A stretch of 64,000 bases of DNA from Nonomuraea endophytica (GTDB lineage: Bacteria; Actinomycetota; Actinomycetes; Streptosporangiales; Streptosporangiaceae). The notes under the pieces were generated by a model. That model was given only the letters and a program-made list of their open reading frames with translations, ran no database searches and had not been told where the DNA came from. Both the position numbers and the translations under genes were made by a program. Within the stretch, counting starts at the first letter, position 1. Each line of letters opens with the position of its first letter. This document shows positions 1 through 8,482 of this stretch, one piece after another. The stretch is taken from the NCBI RefSeq assembly GCF_014203235.1, contig NZ_JACHIN010000008.1, positions 473,703 through 537,702 on the forward strand. The letters are read 5' to 3'.

Positions 1-143
1 CCCCGCACCAGCGGCCGGACACGATCGTGGTCGCCGACACGCTGCCGCACTTCCAGGACGCCTCCGGCGGACCCGGCAAGCTGCTGCGCCGCGAGATCCG
101 CGAGACCTACGGACACCTGGTGGAGCACGGTGACCCAGCCTGA
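1..143 (+). CDS. C-terminal end of an unidentified protein (partial)
   Basis: An open frame enters from the left edge (codons in phase with base 3) and ends at the TGA at 141-143, giving about 46 C-terminal residues. The fragment begins PHQRPDTIVVADTLPHFQDA and has a charged helical end (KLLRREIRETYGHLVEHG). Its stop lies inside the next gene, whose GTG start is at 130, so the two are probably translationally coupled and cotranscribed. The fragment is too short for me to assign to a family. Its position in front of an acyl-CoA synthetase suggests a role in acyl-CoA metabolism, but this is inference. Confidence 0.5.
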   Translation, partial: PHQRPDTIVVADTLPHFQDASGGPGKLLRREIRETYGHLVEHGDPA

Positions 144-2166
144 CCCCGCGGTTTCAGAGTTCGAGGCCAAGGCTCTTCTGGCGGCAGCCGGCGTGGCGGT
201 GCCGCGGGGCGTCGTGGTGCGGGACGGTGACTTCTCCGCCGCCACCGGGCTGGCGGCGCCCCTGGTCCTGAAGGGCGTCGGTCCGCTCCACAAGTCCGAC
301 GTCGGCGCGGTCCGCCTCGGCCTCACCCACGCCGACCTGCCCGCCGAAGCGACCGCCATGACCGCCCGAGCCGACCTCGACGCCTACCTCGTCGAGGAAC
401 AGGCCGCCCCCGGCATCGAACTGATCGCCGGCCTCGTCCACGACCCAGGGTTCGGCCCGGTCCTGCTGACCGGCCTGGGCGGCGTCTTCACCGAGGCACT
501 CCGCGACACCGCCCTGCGCCTCTGCCCGATCACGGAGTCCGACGCGCGCCGCATGCTGGCCTCTTTGCGCGGATCGCCCCTCCTGTACGGCTATCGCGGC
601 GCGGACCCGGTGGACGTGGACGCGGTGGTCAAGATCCTGCTGGCGCTGGGCGGAGCGGGCGGCCTCTGGGAACGTCTGGACCTGGGCGAGTTCGAGCTGA
701 ACCCGATCATCGCCACGCCCGGCGGCGCCGTCGCCGTGGACGCCCGCTACATCCTCGGCCGTCACGCCTCTCTCCCGAGTCGCCCCGTACCCGACCTTCT
801 GCCGCTGTTCGAGCCCAACGCGGTCGCCGTGGTCGGCGCCTCCACCACCCGACCGAACTTCGGGAACATGTTCCTGGAGTTCTACAAGGCCGCCGGGACA
901 CCCGTCGTGGCCGTCCACCCCACGGCCGAGGAGATCGCCGGGGTGCCCGCCGTGCCGTCGCTGGACGCCGCCGACGTCGACTACGCCCTCGTCGCCGTGC
1001 CCGCCGCACGATGTCCCGACGTGGTACGGCAGGCGGGCCGCGTGCCGTACGTGCAGGTGATGAGCGGCGGCTTCGGCGAGACCGGCGCGCACGACCTGGA
1101 GGCGGAGCTGGTGTCGGCGGCCCGCGCGGCCGGGACGCGGCTGCTCGGGCCGAACTGCATGGGCGTTTACAGTCCGCGGGGCCGCCAGACGTTCGTGGGC
1201 GGCGGGCTGGGCGAGCCCGGCGGCATCGCGCTGATCTCGCAGAGCGGCGGGCTGGCCGGAGAGGTGATCAAGGTCGGTGAGCGCCGGGGGCTGCGGTTCA
1301 GCCGCGTGGCCACCGTCGGCAACGCGGCCGACGTGACCCCGGCGGAGATTCTGCGCTGGCTGTCGGCCGATCCGGAGACCGCGGCCGTGGGCTTGTATCT
1401 GGAGGATCCGCGCGACGGGCGCGCCCTCTTCGAGGCGGTGGCCGGTTGCCCGAAGCCCCTGGTCATGCTGGTGGGCGGGCGCAGCGCGCAGGGACGGCGG
1501 GCCGCCGCGTCCCACACCGGCGGCCTGGTCGGCGACGGCCGCATCTGGCAGGCGCTCGCCGACCAGACCGGCACCACGCTCGTCTCCAGTCAGGACGACC
1601 TGATCGGCGTACTGTCCTACTTCCAGTCGCACGCGCGCCGCCTGCTGTTCGGTGACGCGGGCGGGGTGCTGGTGGTGGGGCCGAGCGGCGGGGCGAGCGT
1701 GCTGGCCGCTGACGTGCTCGATCGGGCGGGGCTGCGGCTGGATCCGCTGGCCGACAACGTCACCGACGAACTGCGCGCTCTCGGGGTCGGGGTCGGCAGT
1801 TCACTGGCCAATCCGCTGGAGATCCCGGTGGGGCCGCGAGGGCGGGCCGAGCTGGTGCGTGAGGTGGTGGGGGCGATCGTGGGGCGGCAGCCGTACCTGG
1901 ACGTGGTCGCGCACGTGAACGCGCAGAGCTTTTTCACCTACGGCACGCGGGCGGAGCCCTTGCTCGAATACGCGCGGGCTTTGGCGGCGGCTCAGGAAGA
2001 CGTGCGGGCGCGGGTGACTTTGGTCGTGCGGAACGCGGAATGCGCGCCGGACGGGGTCGAAGAAGAGGTCAGGCGGATCGTCGCCGTCGCGGGGATCCCG
2101 GTTTATCGGTCGATGGAGGCGGCGGCCGTGGCCGTCGCGGCTGGAGGGCGTCATGGGACTGCTTGA
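130..2166 (+). CDS. ADP-forming acyl-CoA synthetase (acetate--CoA ligase family), ATP-grasp domain first
   Basis: This protein of 678 residues is likely to join a carboxylic acid to CoA with ATP, forming ADP and phosphate, in the cytoplasm. Residues ~5-215 match an ATP-grasp_5 domain (start SEFEAKALLAAAGV; KGVGPLHKSDVG; ELNPIIA). Residues ~222-330 match a CoA-binding Rossmann domain (LFEPNAVAVVGAS), followed by succinyl-CoA-ligase-like domains with ALISQSGGLAGE and the conserved SHTGG near residue 460. In many archaeal and Pat-type fusions the CoA-binding domain comes first; here the order is beta-alpha. The GTG start at 130 overlaps the upstream gene by 14 bp, and the stop overlaps the downstream SDR by 14 bp, so an operon is likely. 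The acyl substrate is unknown. Confidence 0.88.
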   Translation: MTQPDPAVSEFEAKALLAAAGVAVPRGVVVRDGDFSAATGLAAPLVLKGVGPLHKSDVGAVRLGLTHADLPAEATAMTARADLDAYLVEEQAAPGIELIAGLVHDPGFGPVLLTGLGGVFTEALRDTALRLCPITESDARRMLASLRGSPLLYGYRGADPVDVDAVVKILLALGGAGGLWERLDLGEFELNPIIATPGGAVAVDARYILGRHASLPSRPVPDLLPLFEPNAVAVVGASTTRPNFGNMFLEFYKAAGTPVVAVHPTAEEIAGVPAVPSLDAADVDYALVAVPAARCPDVVRQAGRVPYVQVMSGGFGETGAHDLEAELVSAARAAGTRLLGPNCMGVYSPRGRQTFVGGGLGEPGGIALISQSGGLAGEVIKVGERRGLRFSRVATVGNAADVTPAEILRWLSADPETAAVGLYLEDPRDGRALFEAVAGCPKPLVMLVGGRSAQGRRAAASHTGGLVGDGRIWQALADQTGTTLVSSQDDLIGVLSYFQSHARRLLFGDAGGVLVVGPSGGASVLAADVLDRAGLRLDPLADNVTDELRALGVGVGSSLANPLEIPVGPRGRAELVREVVGAIVGRQPYLDVVAHVNAQSFFTYGTRAEPLLEYARALAAAQEDVRARVTLVVRNAECAPDGVEEEVRRIVAVAGIPVYRSMEAAAVAVAAGGRHGTA

Positions 2167-2902
2167 CGGGAAAGTGGCGCTGATCACCGGCGGCGCCCGC
2201 GGAATGGGCGCCTCTCATGTGCGCCTGTTTCTGGAAGAGGGCGCGCGGGTGGTGTTCGGGGACGTGCTCGACGACGAGGGAAAGGCGCTCGCGGAGGAGA
2301 CCGGGGCGATTTACGTCCGGCACGACGTGACCAAGCCCGAGGAATGGGCGCGGGCCGCCGACGCCGCCGTGGAGGCCTACGGGAAGCTGGACGTGCTGGT
2401 CAACAACGCCGGGATTCTCAAGTTCCGGCGGATCGCGGACATGGCGCCCGAAGAATTCGACCGGGTGGTCGACGTCAATCTCAAAGGCACCTGGCTCGGA
2501 ATCAAAACCGTCATCGAGCCGATGCGCGCAGCGGGCCGGGGGGCGATCGTCAACATCTCCTCGATCGAAGGATTCATCGGGGCGGCCGGGCTTTCCGCTT
2601 ACGCCGCCTCGAAATTCGCCATCCGGGGAGTGACGAAATCGGCGGCCCGGGAGCTGGCGCCGTACAAGATTCGCGTCAACTCCGTCCACCCGGGAGCGAT
2701 CAACACACCCATGGCGCTGGACCCGGACATGATGAACGAGGTCGACGCCGATTCCTTCGTGAAATCCATGGTCATCAAGCGTTTCGCCAAGCCCGTGGAA
2801 GTGTCGCACCTGGTGGCGTTCCTGGCCTCGGACAAGGCGTCGTACTGCACGGGCAGCGAATTCACCGTCGACGGCGGGCTCACCACCGGCGCCGGCTACT
2901 GA
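2153..2902 (+). CDS. SDR-family NAD(P)-dependent oxidoreductase (hydroxysteroid-dehydrogenase-like)
   Basis: A classical short-chain dehydrogenase of 249 residues. It has the nucleotide-binding TGGARGMG near the N-terminus, NNAG, the catalytic Ser in NISSIEG, the YAASK active-site motif and a C-terminal TVDGG. Its closest visible resemblance is to bacterial 3-alpha/20-beta-hydroxysteroid dehydrogenases, but substrate cannot be read from sequence. The ATG at 2153 is preceded by GGAGGG and lies within the end of the acyl-CoA synthetase gene, which points to translational coupling. A convergent GntR regulator ends 8 bp downstream. All catalytic residues are present, unlike the second SDR at 9655. 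Confidence 0.9.
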   Translation: MGLLDGKVALITGGARGMGASHVRLFLEEGARVVFGDVLDDEGKALAEETGAIYVRHDVTKPEEWARAADAAVEAYGKLDVLVNNAGILKFRRIADMAPEEFDRVVDVNLKGTWLGIKTVIEPMRAAGRGAIVNISSIEGFIGAAGLSAYAASKFAIRGVTKSAARELAPYKIRVNSVHPGAINTPMALDPDMMNEVDADSFVKSMVIKRFAKPVEVSHLVAFLASDKASYCTGSEFTVDGGLTTGAGY

Positions 2903-2909
2903 ACCACGA

Positions 2910-3587
2910 TCAGGTACGGCGGCGCCGCGTCCGGGTGGCCGCCACCGGATCGACCGCGGTCCACGTGGCGGCCAGCTCGACCGAACGGGCGCGCCCCGCG
3001 TGGATGTGCCGCAACACCTGGTCGGCGGCGGCGTCGGAGTCGTGCGCCGCGATGGCCTGATACAGCTCGTGGTGCTCGGCGCACTGCTGTTCCGGGTCAT
3101 AGTGCGTGAGCCGGAACAACCACCTCAGCCGTGCCTCCAACGGGCGCATCATGTCGACCAGGAGCGCGTTGCCCGACAACGCCACCACCGCGGTGTGGAA
3201 CGCGGCGTTGGCCAGCGCGATCGCCCGCGCGTCCCGCCTCCGGGTGGCCTCGTCCGCCTGATCCAGTACGGCCCGCAGCGCCGCCAGCCCGTTCCCGTCA
3301 GCCCGCTGAGCCGTGAGCCGGGCGGCCAGGACCTCCAGGCTCTCCCGCACGTCGAAGAAGTCCGCCACGTCCTGCGGGGTGAACGGGCTGACCAGCACCC
3401 CCTGCCGCGGCACCAGCACCACGAGCCGCTCCGCCTCCAGCCGCCCGAGCGCCTCCCGCACCGGCACCCTGGACACCTCGAGCTCGGCGGCCAGGTCCCG
3501 CTCGATGAGGCGCTGCCCGGGGTGCAGGTCACCCTCGATGATGCGCTCTTTGAGCGTGGCGTAGACGGTCTCCCTGGCCGTGGACAT
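2910..3587 (-). CDS. GntR-family (FadR/FCD subfamily) transcriptional regulator
   Basis: A 225-residue regulator. Residues ~5-70 form a GntR winged helix (GQRLIERDLAAELEVSRVPV, REALGRLEAERLV), and residues ~80-205 are a helical FCD ligand-binding domain (DFFDVRESLEVLAARL; conserved FH in NAAFHTAVV; EHHELYQAIAAHD). FCD regulators usually sense carboxylic or keto acids. It converges on the SDR at 2153-2902 and is a candidate regulator of the acyl-CoA synthetase/SDR operon, though its target could be elsewhere. The C-terminus is Arg-rich (TRTRRRRT). The upstream region is the repeat-rich 3.6-4.1 kb stretch. Confidence 0.9.
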   Translation of the reverse strand: MSTARETVYATLKERIIEGDLHPGQRLIERDLAAELEVSRVPVREALGRLEAERLVVLVPRQGVLVSPFTPQDVADFFDVRESLEVLAARLTAQRADGNGLAALRAVLDQADEATRRRDARAIALANAAFHTAVVALSGNALLVDMMRPLEARLRWLFRLTHYDPEQQCAEHHELYQAIAAHDSDAAADQVLRHIHAGRARSVELAATWTAVDPVAATRTRRRRT

Positions 3588-4142
3588 GCCCCAACCCTAC
3601 GGTCTCCCCCTGCCCACCCTCCCCGGACAGACCAGCCCCCAAGAACACCCCGACGGCCGACAACCCAAGCCCGCAAGGCGACACCCCAAGCCCCTTGGCA
3701 GGGCGACAGCCCAAGGGCGCAGACCCAAGGGCACAAGCACGTGGGCCCTGACCCGTGGGCGGGGGGCCGAGGGCGCGGACCCAAGGGCGCAGGCCCGAGG
3801 ACCCCGACCCGAGTGCGGGAGCCGGGGGCGCGGGCCGAGGACCCCAGGGCGCGGGGCCGAGGACGGGGACCCGAGAGCGGGGACCCGTGGGCGCCGTGGG
3901 GGTTGGGGTCCGAGGGCGGGGGGCCGAAGGGCGGGGACCCGTGGGCGCCGTGGGGGTCCGAGGGCGGGGCGGCTTCGCGCAGAGCAACCACCCAACGGGC
4001 GCTAGAGGCCACCGGCGTGCCGAAGGGCGGGAGCCCAGAGTGTCCGGGAGCCCAGAGTGTCCAGGATGCCGGGGTGTCCCCGGGGTGGGGTGTCTGGGGG
4101 GTCGAGTGTCCGGGATGGCGAGGTGTGCGGGGGCGGGGCAGG
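3588..4142. repeat. Gene-free GC-rich stretch with degenerate direct repeats
   Basis: No supportable gene lies in these ~555 bases; the open frames here are a consequence of base composition. The stretch is built of imperfect short repeats around GGGCGCNGACCCAAG and GGGGACCCGTGGGCG. One 27-bp block is exactly duplicated at 3877-3903 and 3931-3957 (period 54). From about 4039 to 4130 the pattern changes to repeated (A)GTGTCCNGGA-type units. It separates the 5' end of the GntR gene from the 3' end of the thioesterase gene, so it must contain the GntR promoter. I could not place that promoter. Confidence 0.6.
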
Positions 4143-4781
4143 TTAGGGGAGGGGGGCTGGGTGGGTGGTCCAGCCTGTGGGGGTGATGAAGAGGCCGGTG
4201 GCCTCGACCAGCGGGGTGCCGTCCAGGGCGGTGATCTGGCCTTCCGACCAGGACTTGCGGCCTTCGGCCCGGACGTGTTCGGCCCTGGCCAGCAGGGGCG
4301 TGCCGTACGGGACCGGCTTGCGGTAATGGACGGTCAGGGAGGCCGTCATCCCGGCCGCGCCCGCAGCGGCGGCGGCCTGGCCGAGCAGGTGGTCGAGGAT
4401 CATCGCGCTGATCCCGCCGTGCACGGATCCGGGCGGGCCTTCGTGCATGGGCCGGAAGGACAGCCGCGCGTGTACGGCGGCGCCGTCGCGTTCGACGACC
4501 AGGGGCAGGGCGTGCGGGTTGGCGCCGCCGGTGACGGCGTTGCCCAGGTGGCGCAGGCTGCCGTCGGGCCCGATCTCGAACGGCCGCGGCGTGTCGCGGG
4601 TGACGGCGCGCAGGCGGGCGGTGGCCTCGGCGAGCATCGCGGTGACGGCGGTGAGCTCGGGTTCCTGGACATCGGTCAGGGCGGTGGCGTCCATCAGGTC
4701 GCGGACCTGCGCGGACAGCTCGCAGAGCGCCTGGAGCCGGGCTTCGACGGGGGCCGCCTCGATCGTCATGACCAGCAGCAT
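4143..4781 (-). CDS. Hotdog-fold acyl-CoA thioesterase (PaaI/THEM4-like)
   Basis: A protein of about 212 residues that probably hydrolyses acyl-CoA. The C-terminal half is a hotdog domain with the family signature HEGPPGSVHGGISAMILD, containing the HGG loop and the catalytic-helix Asp, followed by TASLTVHYRKPVPYGTPL. The N-terminal ~90 residues are helical and not assigned. Two in-frame ATGs are possible, at 4781 and 4769. The first lies inside the palindrome at 4781-4799, which argues for the second or for a leaderless transcript. The gene is divergent from the CHAP-domain gene. Confidence 0.82.
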   Translation of the reverse strand: MLLVMTIEAAPVEARLQALCELSAQVRDLMDATALTDVQEPELTAVTAMLAEATARLRAVTRDTPRPFEIGPDGSLRHLGNAVTGGANPHALPLVVERDGAAVHARLSFRPMHEGPPGSVHGGISAMILDHLLGQAAAAAGAAGMTASLTVHYRKPVPYGTPLLARAEHVRAEGRKSWSEGQITALDGTPLVEATGLFITPTGWTTHPAPLP

Positions 4782-4799
4782 ACCGAACTATATTCGGTA
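4781..4799. promoter_or_regulatory. Perfect inverted repeat TACCGAA-N5-TTCGGTA at the thioesterase start
   Basis: The arms TACCGAA (4781-4787) and TTCGGTA (4793-4799) are perfect complements around CTATA. The element touches the first possible start codon of the thioesterase gene (CAT at 4779-4781) and contains a TATATT that could be a -10 box read either way. It looks like a repressor operator; the cognate regulator is not identified. Confidence 0.5.
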
Positions 4800-4899
4800 G
4801 ATCTTTTCCCCCTTTCCCGGCGATTTCGGGAAATTTCTGGCAGCCTCCTGACCTGCGGTTTTGCCGTCGAGCTGCACTTGGCGCTTTCTTGGCTCATGC

Positions 4900-4927
4900 T
4901 TGACCTGGCCTTTTGGCGAGGTAGCCT
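4900..4927 (+). promoter_or_regulatory. Predicted housekeeping-sigma promoter of the CHAP-domain gene
   Basis: TTGACC at 4900-4905 and TAGCCT at 4922-4927 are separated by 16 bp, a good match to actinobacterial SigA/HrdB promoters. Transcription would start near 4934 and leave a leader of about 90 nt before the ATG at 5024. A TTTCCCG/CGGGAAA inverted repeat lies further upstream, around 4813-4833. Confidence 0.5.
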
Positions 4928-5023
4928 CACTCCTCACGGAAGACAACAGCCCCCCACTGTCGTCACTAGCGTCCCGGGTTGCTCCCTCGTACCCGGGCTG
5001 CCCGGAAGGTCCGCAGCACGTAC

Positions 5024-6715
5024 ATGACGCCAGAGATGAAGAAGTTCATCGACCTGCTGGAGAAGGAACTCGGGTACTCCGAGAAGGCCGATGCGTACAC
5101 CAAGTTCGGCGACTGGTACGGCAAGAACATCGAGTTCGACGCCGACTACAGTTCGGCACCTTGGTGCGACATGTACCTCTCCTGGGCGGCGGCCAAGCTG
5201 GGCTACGAGGACTGGGTAGGGCAGTTCGCCTGGACCGTGGCGCACGCCGAGTGGTTCCAGGAGCAGGGCGCGTGGGGGAAGACGCCCAAGCCGGGCGCGT
5301 TCGTCTTCTACGACTGGCGCGGCGGCAACGACGTCGACGGCATCGACCACGTGGGCATCGTGACCCGGGTCGAGGGCGACACGATCTACACGATCGAGGG
5401 CAACATCGACGGCGGTGTCGCCAAGCGCAAGGAACGCGACACCAGCAAGGTCGTCGGCTACGGCTATCCGGAGAAGATCAAGGCCCGCCTCGACAAGGAG
5501 GCCGCGCGCAAGCGCGAGGAGCAGGAGGCCCAGGAGGTCAAGGCCTCGACCGGCCAGCCGACCGACGGCGACGGCATCCCGGATCAGGGACTGACCGCAC
5601 TGATCCCCCAGACGGCCCCAGAACAGGCGCACGCCCCCCTGTCCGCCCCTTCACCCCAGAAGACCGCAGAAAGCCCCGCAGCGCCCAAATCCGGCGCGAA
5701 CCGGCCCACTGAGGCGCGGCCCGAGACCGCCAAGCCCGGCGTCGCCAGCACGGCCCCGGAATCCGGCAAAGCAGTCAAGAAGGGCAAGCACGCCAAGCCC
5801 GCCACCGCCGACACGAACGCCGCCACCACCGCGCCGCTGCCCGTGATCGTGGACCCCAAGCCCGCCGACTCGACCACCGCCCTGGGCACGCCCGCGTTCA
5901 TCGGCTCGGCCCTGATCGCCGCCCTCGCCGTGCTCGCCGTCGCCAAAACCCGCCAGCTCCGTGTACGGCCCGCCGCAGCCACCCCGGCCAAGCCCGCCCC
6001 CAAGCGCGGCAGGCGCCGCCGCCCCCGCCGCGGCCAGATCGCCCTGGTAACCACCTCCGAGGTCACCCTGGCGACCGAGGCGGCCCCGGTCGCGGAAAAG
6101 CCGCTGGACCTGACGTTCGCCGGCCTGGAAACCGCCCCGGCCAAGCTGGGCGCCGAGCTGCCCCTGCGCGCCGGCGCGATCCTGGACCGCCCGATCGACG
6201 AGGTCAGCGCCCAGATGGAGGCCACGGCCAACGCCCTGGAAACACGGCACCCGGCGGTGGACACCCCGCAGCTCCCCCTGGACACGCGGCAGCCCGCCGT
6301 GGACACCTCGCACTACGTGTTCTCCGAGGACACCGGCGCGCTCCCCCGCATCTTCGACAAGCCCGAGCCCAACCTCGACCTCGACCGGCTCACCGCCAAG
6401 GCCCTGGAGAACCTCGACGCCGCCACCGCCCGCGCCGTCGAACCGTTCGACCCCTTCACCCCACGCGCACCCGCGCCGAAGAAGACCGGCTCCTACCACG
6501 GCCGGCGCCGCCGCTCCGAGCTCCCCACCGAGCTCGACACGGCCTTCGCCCAGAACGCCCAGTACGCTCCGGCCCGTGGACGACGCCACCGCGCCACCGC
6601 CCACGCGACGTTCGTCGGCGACATCCTGGACACCCCGGAGGCGTTCACCCAGGAGGCCCCGCTCCGCGGCCGCCGTCACCGCCGTACGGAAGCATCCCGC
6701 CGCGTCAACGCGTGA
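5024..6715 (+). CDS. CHAP-domain (putative peptidoglycan amidase/peptidase) protein with central TM segment and Arg-rich tail
   Basis: A 563-residue protein. Residues ~1-150 form a CHAP domain with catalytic Cys48 (SSAPWCDMYLSWAA), His109 (DGIDHVGIV) and the polar EGN at 125-127. CHAP domains cleave peptidoglycan peptides. Residues ~150-285 are Pro/Ala/Lys-rich. One hydrophobic segment follows at ~290-312 (FIGSALIAALAVLAVA), then an Arg-rich stretch (PKRGRRRRPRRG) and a disordered tail with near-repeats (RHPAVDTPQ, RQPAVDTSH) and further Arg clusters (YHGRRRRS, ARGRRHRA, LRGRRHRR). There is no N-terminal signal peptide. By the positive-inside rule the CHAP domain would face outside and the tail the cytoplasm. 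Start: ATG 5024 (MTPEMKKF) downstream of GGAAGG; ATG 5036 is also possible. Confidence 0.8.
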   Translation: MTPEMKKFIDLLEKELGYSEKADAYTKFGDWYGKNIEFDADYSSAPWCDMYLSWAAAKLGYEDWVGQFAWTVAHAEWFQEQGAWGKTPKPGAFVFYDWRGGNDVDGIDHVGIVTRVEGDTIYTIEGNIDGGVAKRKERDTSKVVGYGYPEKIKARLDKEAARKREEQEAQEVKASTGQPTDGDGIPDQGLTALIPQTAPEQAHAPLSAPSPQKTAESPAAPKSGANRPTEARPETAKPGVASTAPESGKAVKKGKHAKPATADTNAATTAPLPVIVDPKPADSTTALGTPAFIGSALIAALAVLAVAKTRQLRVRPAAATPAKPAPKRGRRRRPRRGQIALVTTSEVTLATEAAPVAEKPLDLTFAGLETAPAKLGAELPLRAGAILDRPIDEVSAQMEATANALETRHPAVDTPQLPLDTRQPAVDTSHYVFSEDTGALPRIFDKPEPNLDLDRLTAKALENLDAATARAVEPFDPFTPRAPAPKKTGSYHGRRRRSELPTELDTAFAQNAQYAPARGRRHRATAHATFVGDILDTPEAFTQEAPLRGRRHRRTEASRRVNA

Positions 6716-6719
6716 CGCC

Positions 6720-7550
6720 TCAGCGGGGAAGCAGGCCGTAGGCGGCGGCGAAGGCGGTCAGCCCGCTCACGGCGTCCCGCGTACGCGACCACGGCCGCAC
6801 GATCAGCCGGTCCACACCCAGGGCGGCCCAGTCGGGGACCTCCTCGGGTGACGCCAGTTGGTAGGCGTGCACGGTCACGGAGAAGTCCCGGTCAGCAGGC
6901 GGCCGCAACGCCTTGAGCTGGGGCCGGACCGACTCCAGGGTGTGCGGCATGCTGATCCACCCGTCCCCCAGCGTCCGCGCCCGCCGCAGCGCCGCAGCCG
7001 ACTCGCCGCCGCACAACACCGGCAGTCGCGCCTGCACGGGCTTGGGCTCGAAGGCCACCTCGGGAAAGTCGTAGAAACGCCCGGAGTAGCTGACGACCGG
7101 CTCGCTCCACAGCCGCCGCGCCACCGCGAGGGCTTCGTCCAGCCGGGCGCCGCGCTCGGCGAACGGCACCCCGGCCGCCTCCCACTCCCCCCGGTACCAC
7201 CCGGCGCCCACCCCGCACACGGCCCGCCCGCCCGACACCACGTCGAGCGTGGCGAAGGCGCGCGCCGACACGAAGGGGTGCCGCAGCGCGAACAGGTGCA
7301 CCGCCGTCCCCAGCAGCACGTGCCGCGTGCAGGCGGCCAGGAAGCACAGATAGGCGGGCGCGTCGAACAGCGGTGTCGCCGGCCTGATCCCGGGGTTCGC
7401 GCCGCCCGGGTAGGTGGCCGTGGACAGGTCGGTGGTGAAGACGAGGTGCTCGGGCAGCCACACCGACTCGAACCCGAGCTCGTCGGCGGCCACCGCCACG
7501 TCCTTCCAGGCGGCGGGGTGGATGAGGCCGAGCGGCACGCCGTACTTCAT
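6720..7550 (-). CDS. F420-dependent LLM-class (luciferase-like) oxidoreductase
   Basis: A 276-residue TIM-barrel protein of the bacterial luciferase superfamily. Family features are GFESVWLPEHLVF, LLGTAVHLFALRHPF, LDVVSGGRAVCGVGAGWY and VLCGGESAAALRRARTLGDGW. In actinobacteria such proteins usually use coenzyme F420 for hydride transfer; the substrate is unknown. The start codon overlaps the stop of the upstream acyl-CoA dehydrogenase by 4 bp, so it belongs to the same leftward operon (9576 to 6720). It presumably acts on an intermediate of the same catabolic pathway. Confidence 0.85.
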   Translation of the reverse strand: MKYGVPLGLIHPAAWKDVAVAADELGFESVWLPEHLVFTTDLSTATYPGGANPGIRPATPLFDAPAYLCFLAACTRHVLLGTAVHLFALRHPFVSARAFATLDVVSGGRAVCGVGAGWYRGEWEAAGVPFAERGARLDEALAVARRLWSEPVVSYSGRFYDFPEVAFEPKPVQARLPVLCGGESAAALRRARTLGDGWISMPHTLESVRPQLKALRPPADRDFSVTVHAYQLASPEEVPDWAALGVDRLIVRPWSRTRDAVSGLTAFAAAYGLLPR

Positions 7551-8482
7551 GGGAACCTCGCAGCCCCGGGCAGTTCGGCGCGGACGATCGCGCGGTGCTC
7601 GGCCGCGCCGCCGTACGCGGCCGACAGCGACCAGGCCCGCGCGAGCCAGAAGCGCAGGTCCAGCTCATAGGTGTAGCCGATGGCGCCGTGGACCTGCAGG
7701 GCGGTGCGTGCGGCGAGCGCGGCGGCCTCGCTTGCCGCCGCCTTGGCCGCGCTGACGTCGCGGACGGCGCTGGGCCGCTCCAGCGTGAGGGCCGCCCGGC
7801 TCACCAGCGGCGCGGCGAACTCGATCGCGATCGCCACGTCGGCCAGCATGTGCTTGACCGCCTGGAAGCCGCCGATCGGGCCGCCGAACTGGGTGCGGGC
7901 GCGGGCGTAGCCGACCGAGGTGTCCAGCAGGTGGCGGGCCACCCCGATGAGCTGGGCGGCGGTCGCGACGGTGGCCCTGGGCAGGGCGGCGGCCCAGGAT
8001 CCGGGCAGTTCGTCGGAGCCGGTCAGGCTCACCTCGAACATCCTGCGGCAGGGGTCGGCGCCGGGGGCGGGCGCCAGCCGTACCCGATCACGGGTGGTCA
8101 CGCGCGGACCCATCACGACGAGGTCGGCGAGGTCGGCGTCGGGCGCGAGTCCGTCGTGGGCGGCGCTCACGGTGAGCGCGCCGAGCTTGGTCAGCTCGGG
8201 CAGCCCCTTCAGCAGGTACGGCACCGCCACGGCGGTCTCCACCACCGGGCCGGGCAGGCACGCGCGCCCGGTCTCCTCCAGCGCCGGGACCAGGTCGATG
8301 AGTTCCAGACCGAGTCCGCCGGCCGCGTCGGGCACCAGCGCGGTGAAGAAGCCGGTGGCGGCCAGTTCGGCCCAGCCGGGGACGCGCTCGGTGCGGAGGG
8401 CTTGGGGCGGGCAGTGGGCGCGAAGGACGTCCCTGACCGTGGCGGCCAGGGCGAGCTGGTCGTCGGTGAAGGCGAAGTTCAT
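7547..8482 (-). CDS. Acyl-CoA dehydrogenase, short subunit of a heteromeric pair
   Basis: A 311-residue FAD-dependent acyl-CoA dehydrogenase homologue, shorter than the ~380 residues of homotetrameric enzymes. The N-terminal helical domain starts MNFAFTDDQLALAATVRDVL. The C-terminal helical domain contains RTQFGGPIGGFQAVKHMLAD and ALQVHGAIGYTYELDLRFWLAR. Its start overlaps the stop of the next acyl-CoA dehydrogenase gene by 4 bp. Adjacent, unequal ACAD genes of this kind in mycobacteria encode alpha2beta2 steroid side-chain dehydrogenases (FadE26-27, FadE28-29 type). A heteromer is therefore inferred here. It lies in an operon with the F420-type oxidoreductase. Confidence 0.87.
   Translation of the reverse strand: MNFAFTDDQLALAATVRDVLRAHCPPQALRTERVPGWAELAATGFFTALVPDAAGGLGLELIDLVPALEETGRACLPGPVVETAVAVPYLLKGLPELTKLGALTVSAAHDGLAPDADLADLVVMGPRVTTRDRVRLAPAPGADPCRRMFEVSLTGSDELPGSWAAALPRATVATAAQLIGVARHLLDTSVGYARARTQFGGPIGGFQAVKHMLADVAIAIEFAAPLVSRAALTLERPSAVRDVSAAKAAASEAAALAARTALQVHGAIGYTYELDLRFWLARAWSLSAAYGGAAEHRAIVRAELPGAARFP

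Noticed and set aside
4782..5023. A c-di-AMP (ydaO) riboswitch ahead of the CHAP-domain gene
   Set aside because: Such riboswitches often precede wall-hydrolase genes in actinobacteria, but I could not find the conserved core sequences here; only a promoter and a short inverted repeat are visible.
3000..5027. A 675-codon plus-strand frame across the GntR gene, repeat region and thioesterase gene
   Set aside because: Antisense to two motif-bearing genes and made of repetitive low-complexity residues between them.
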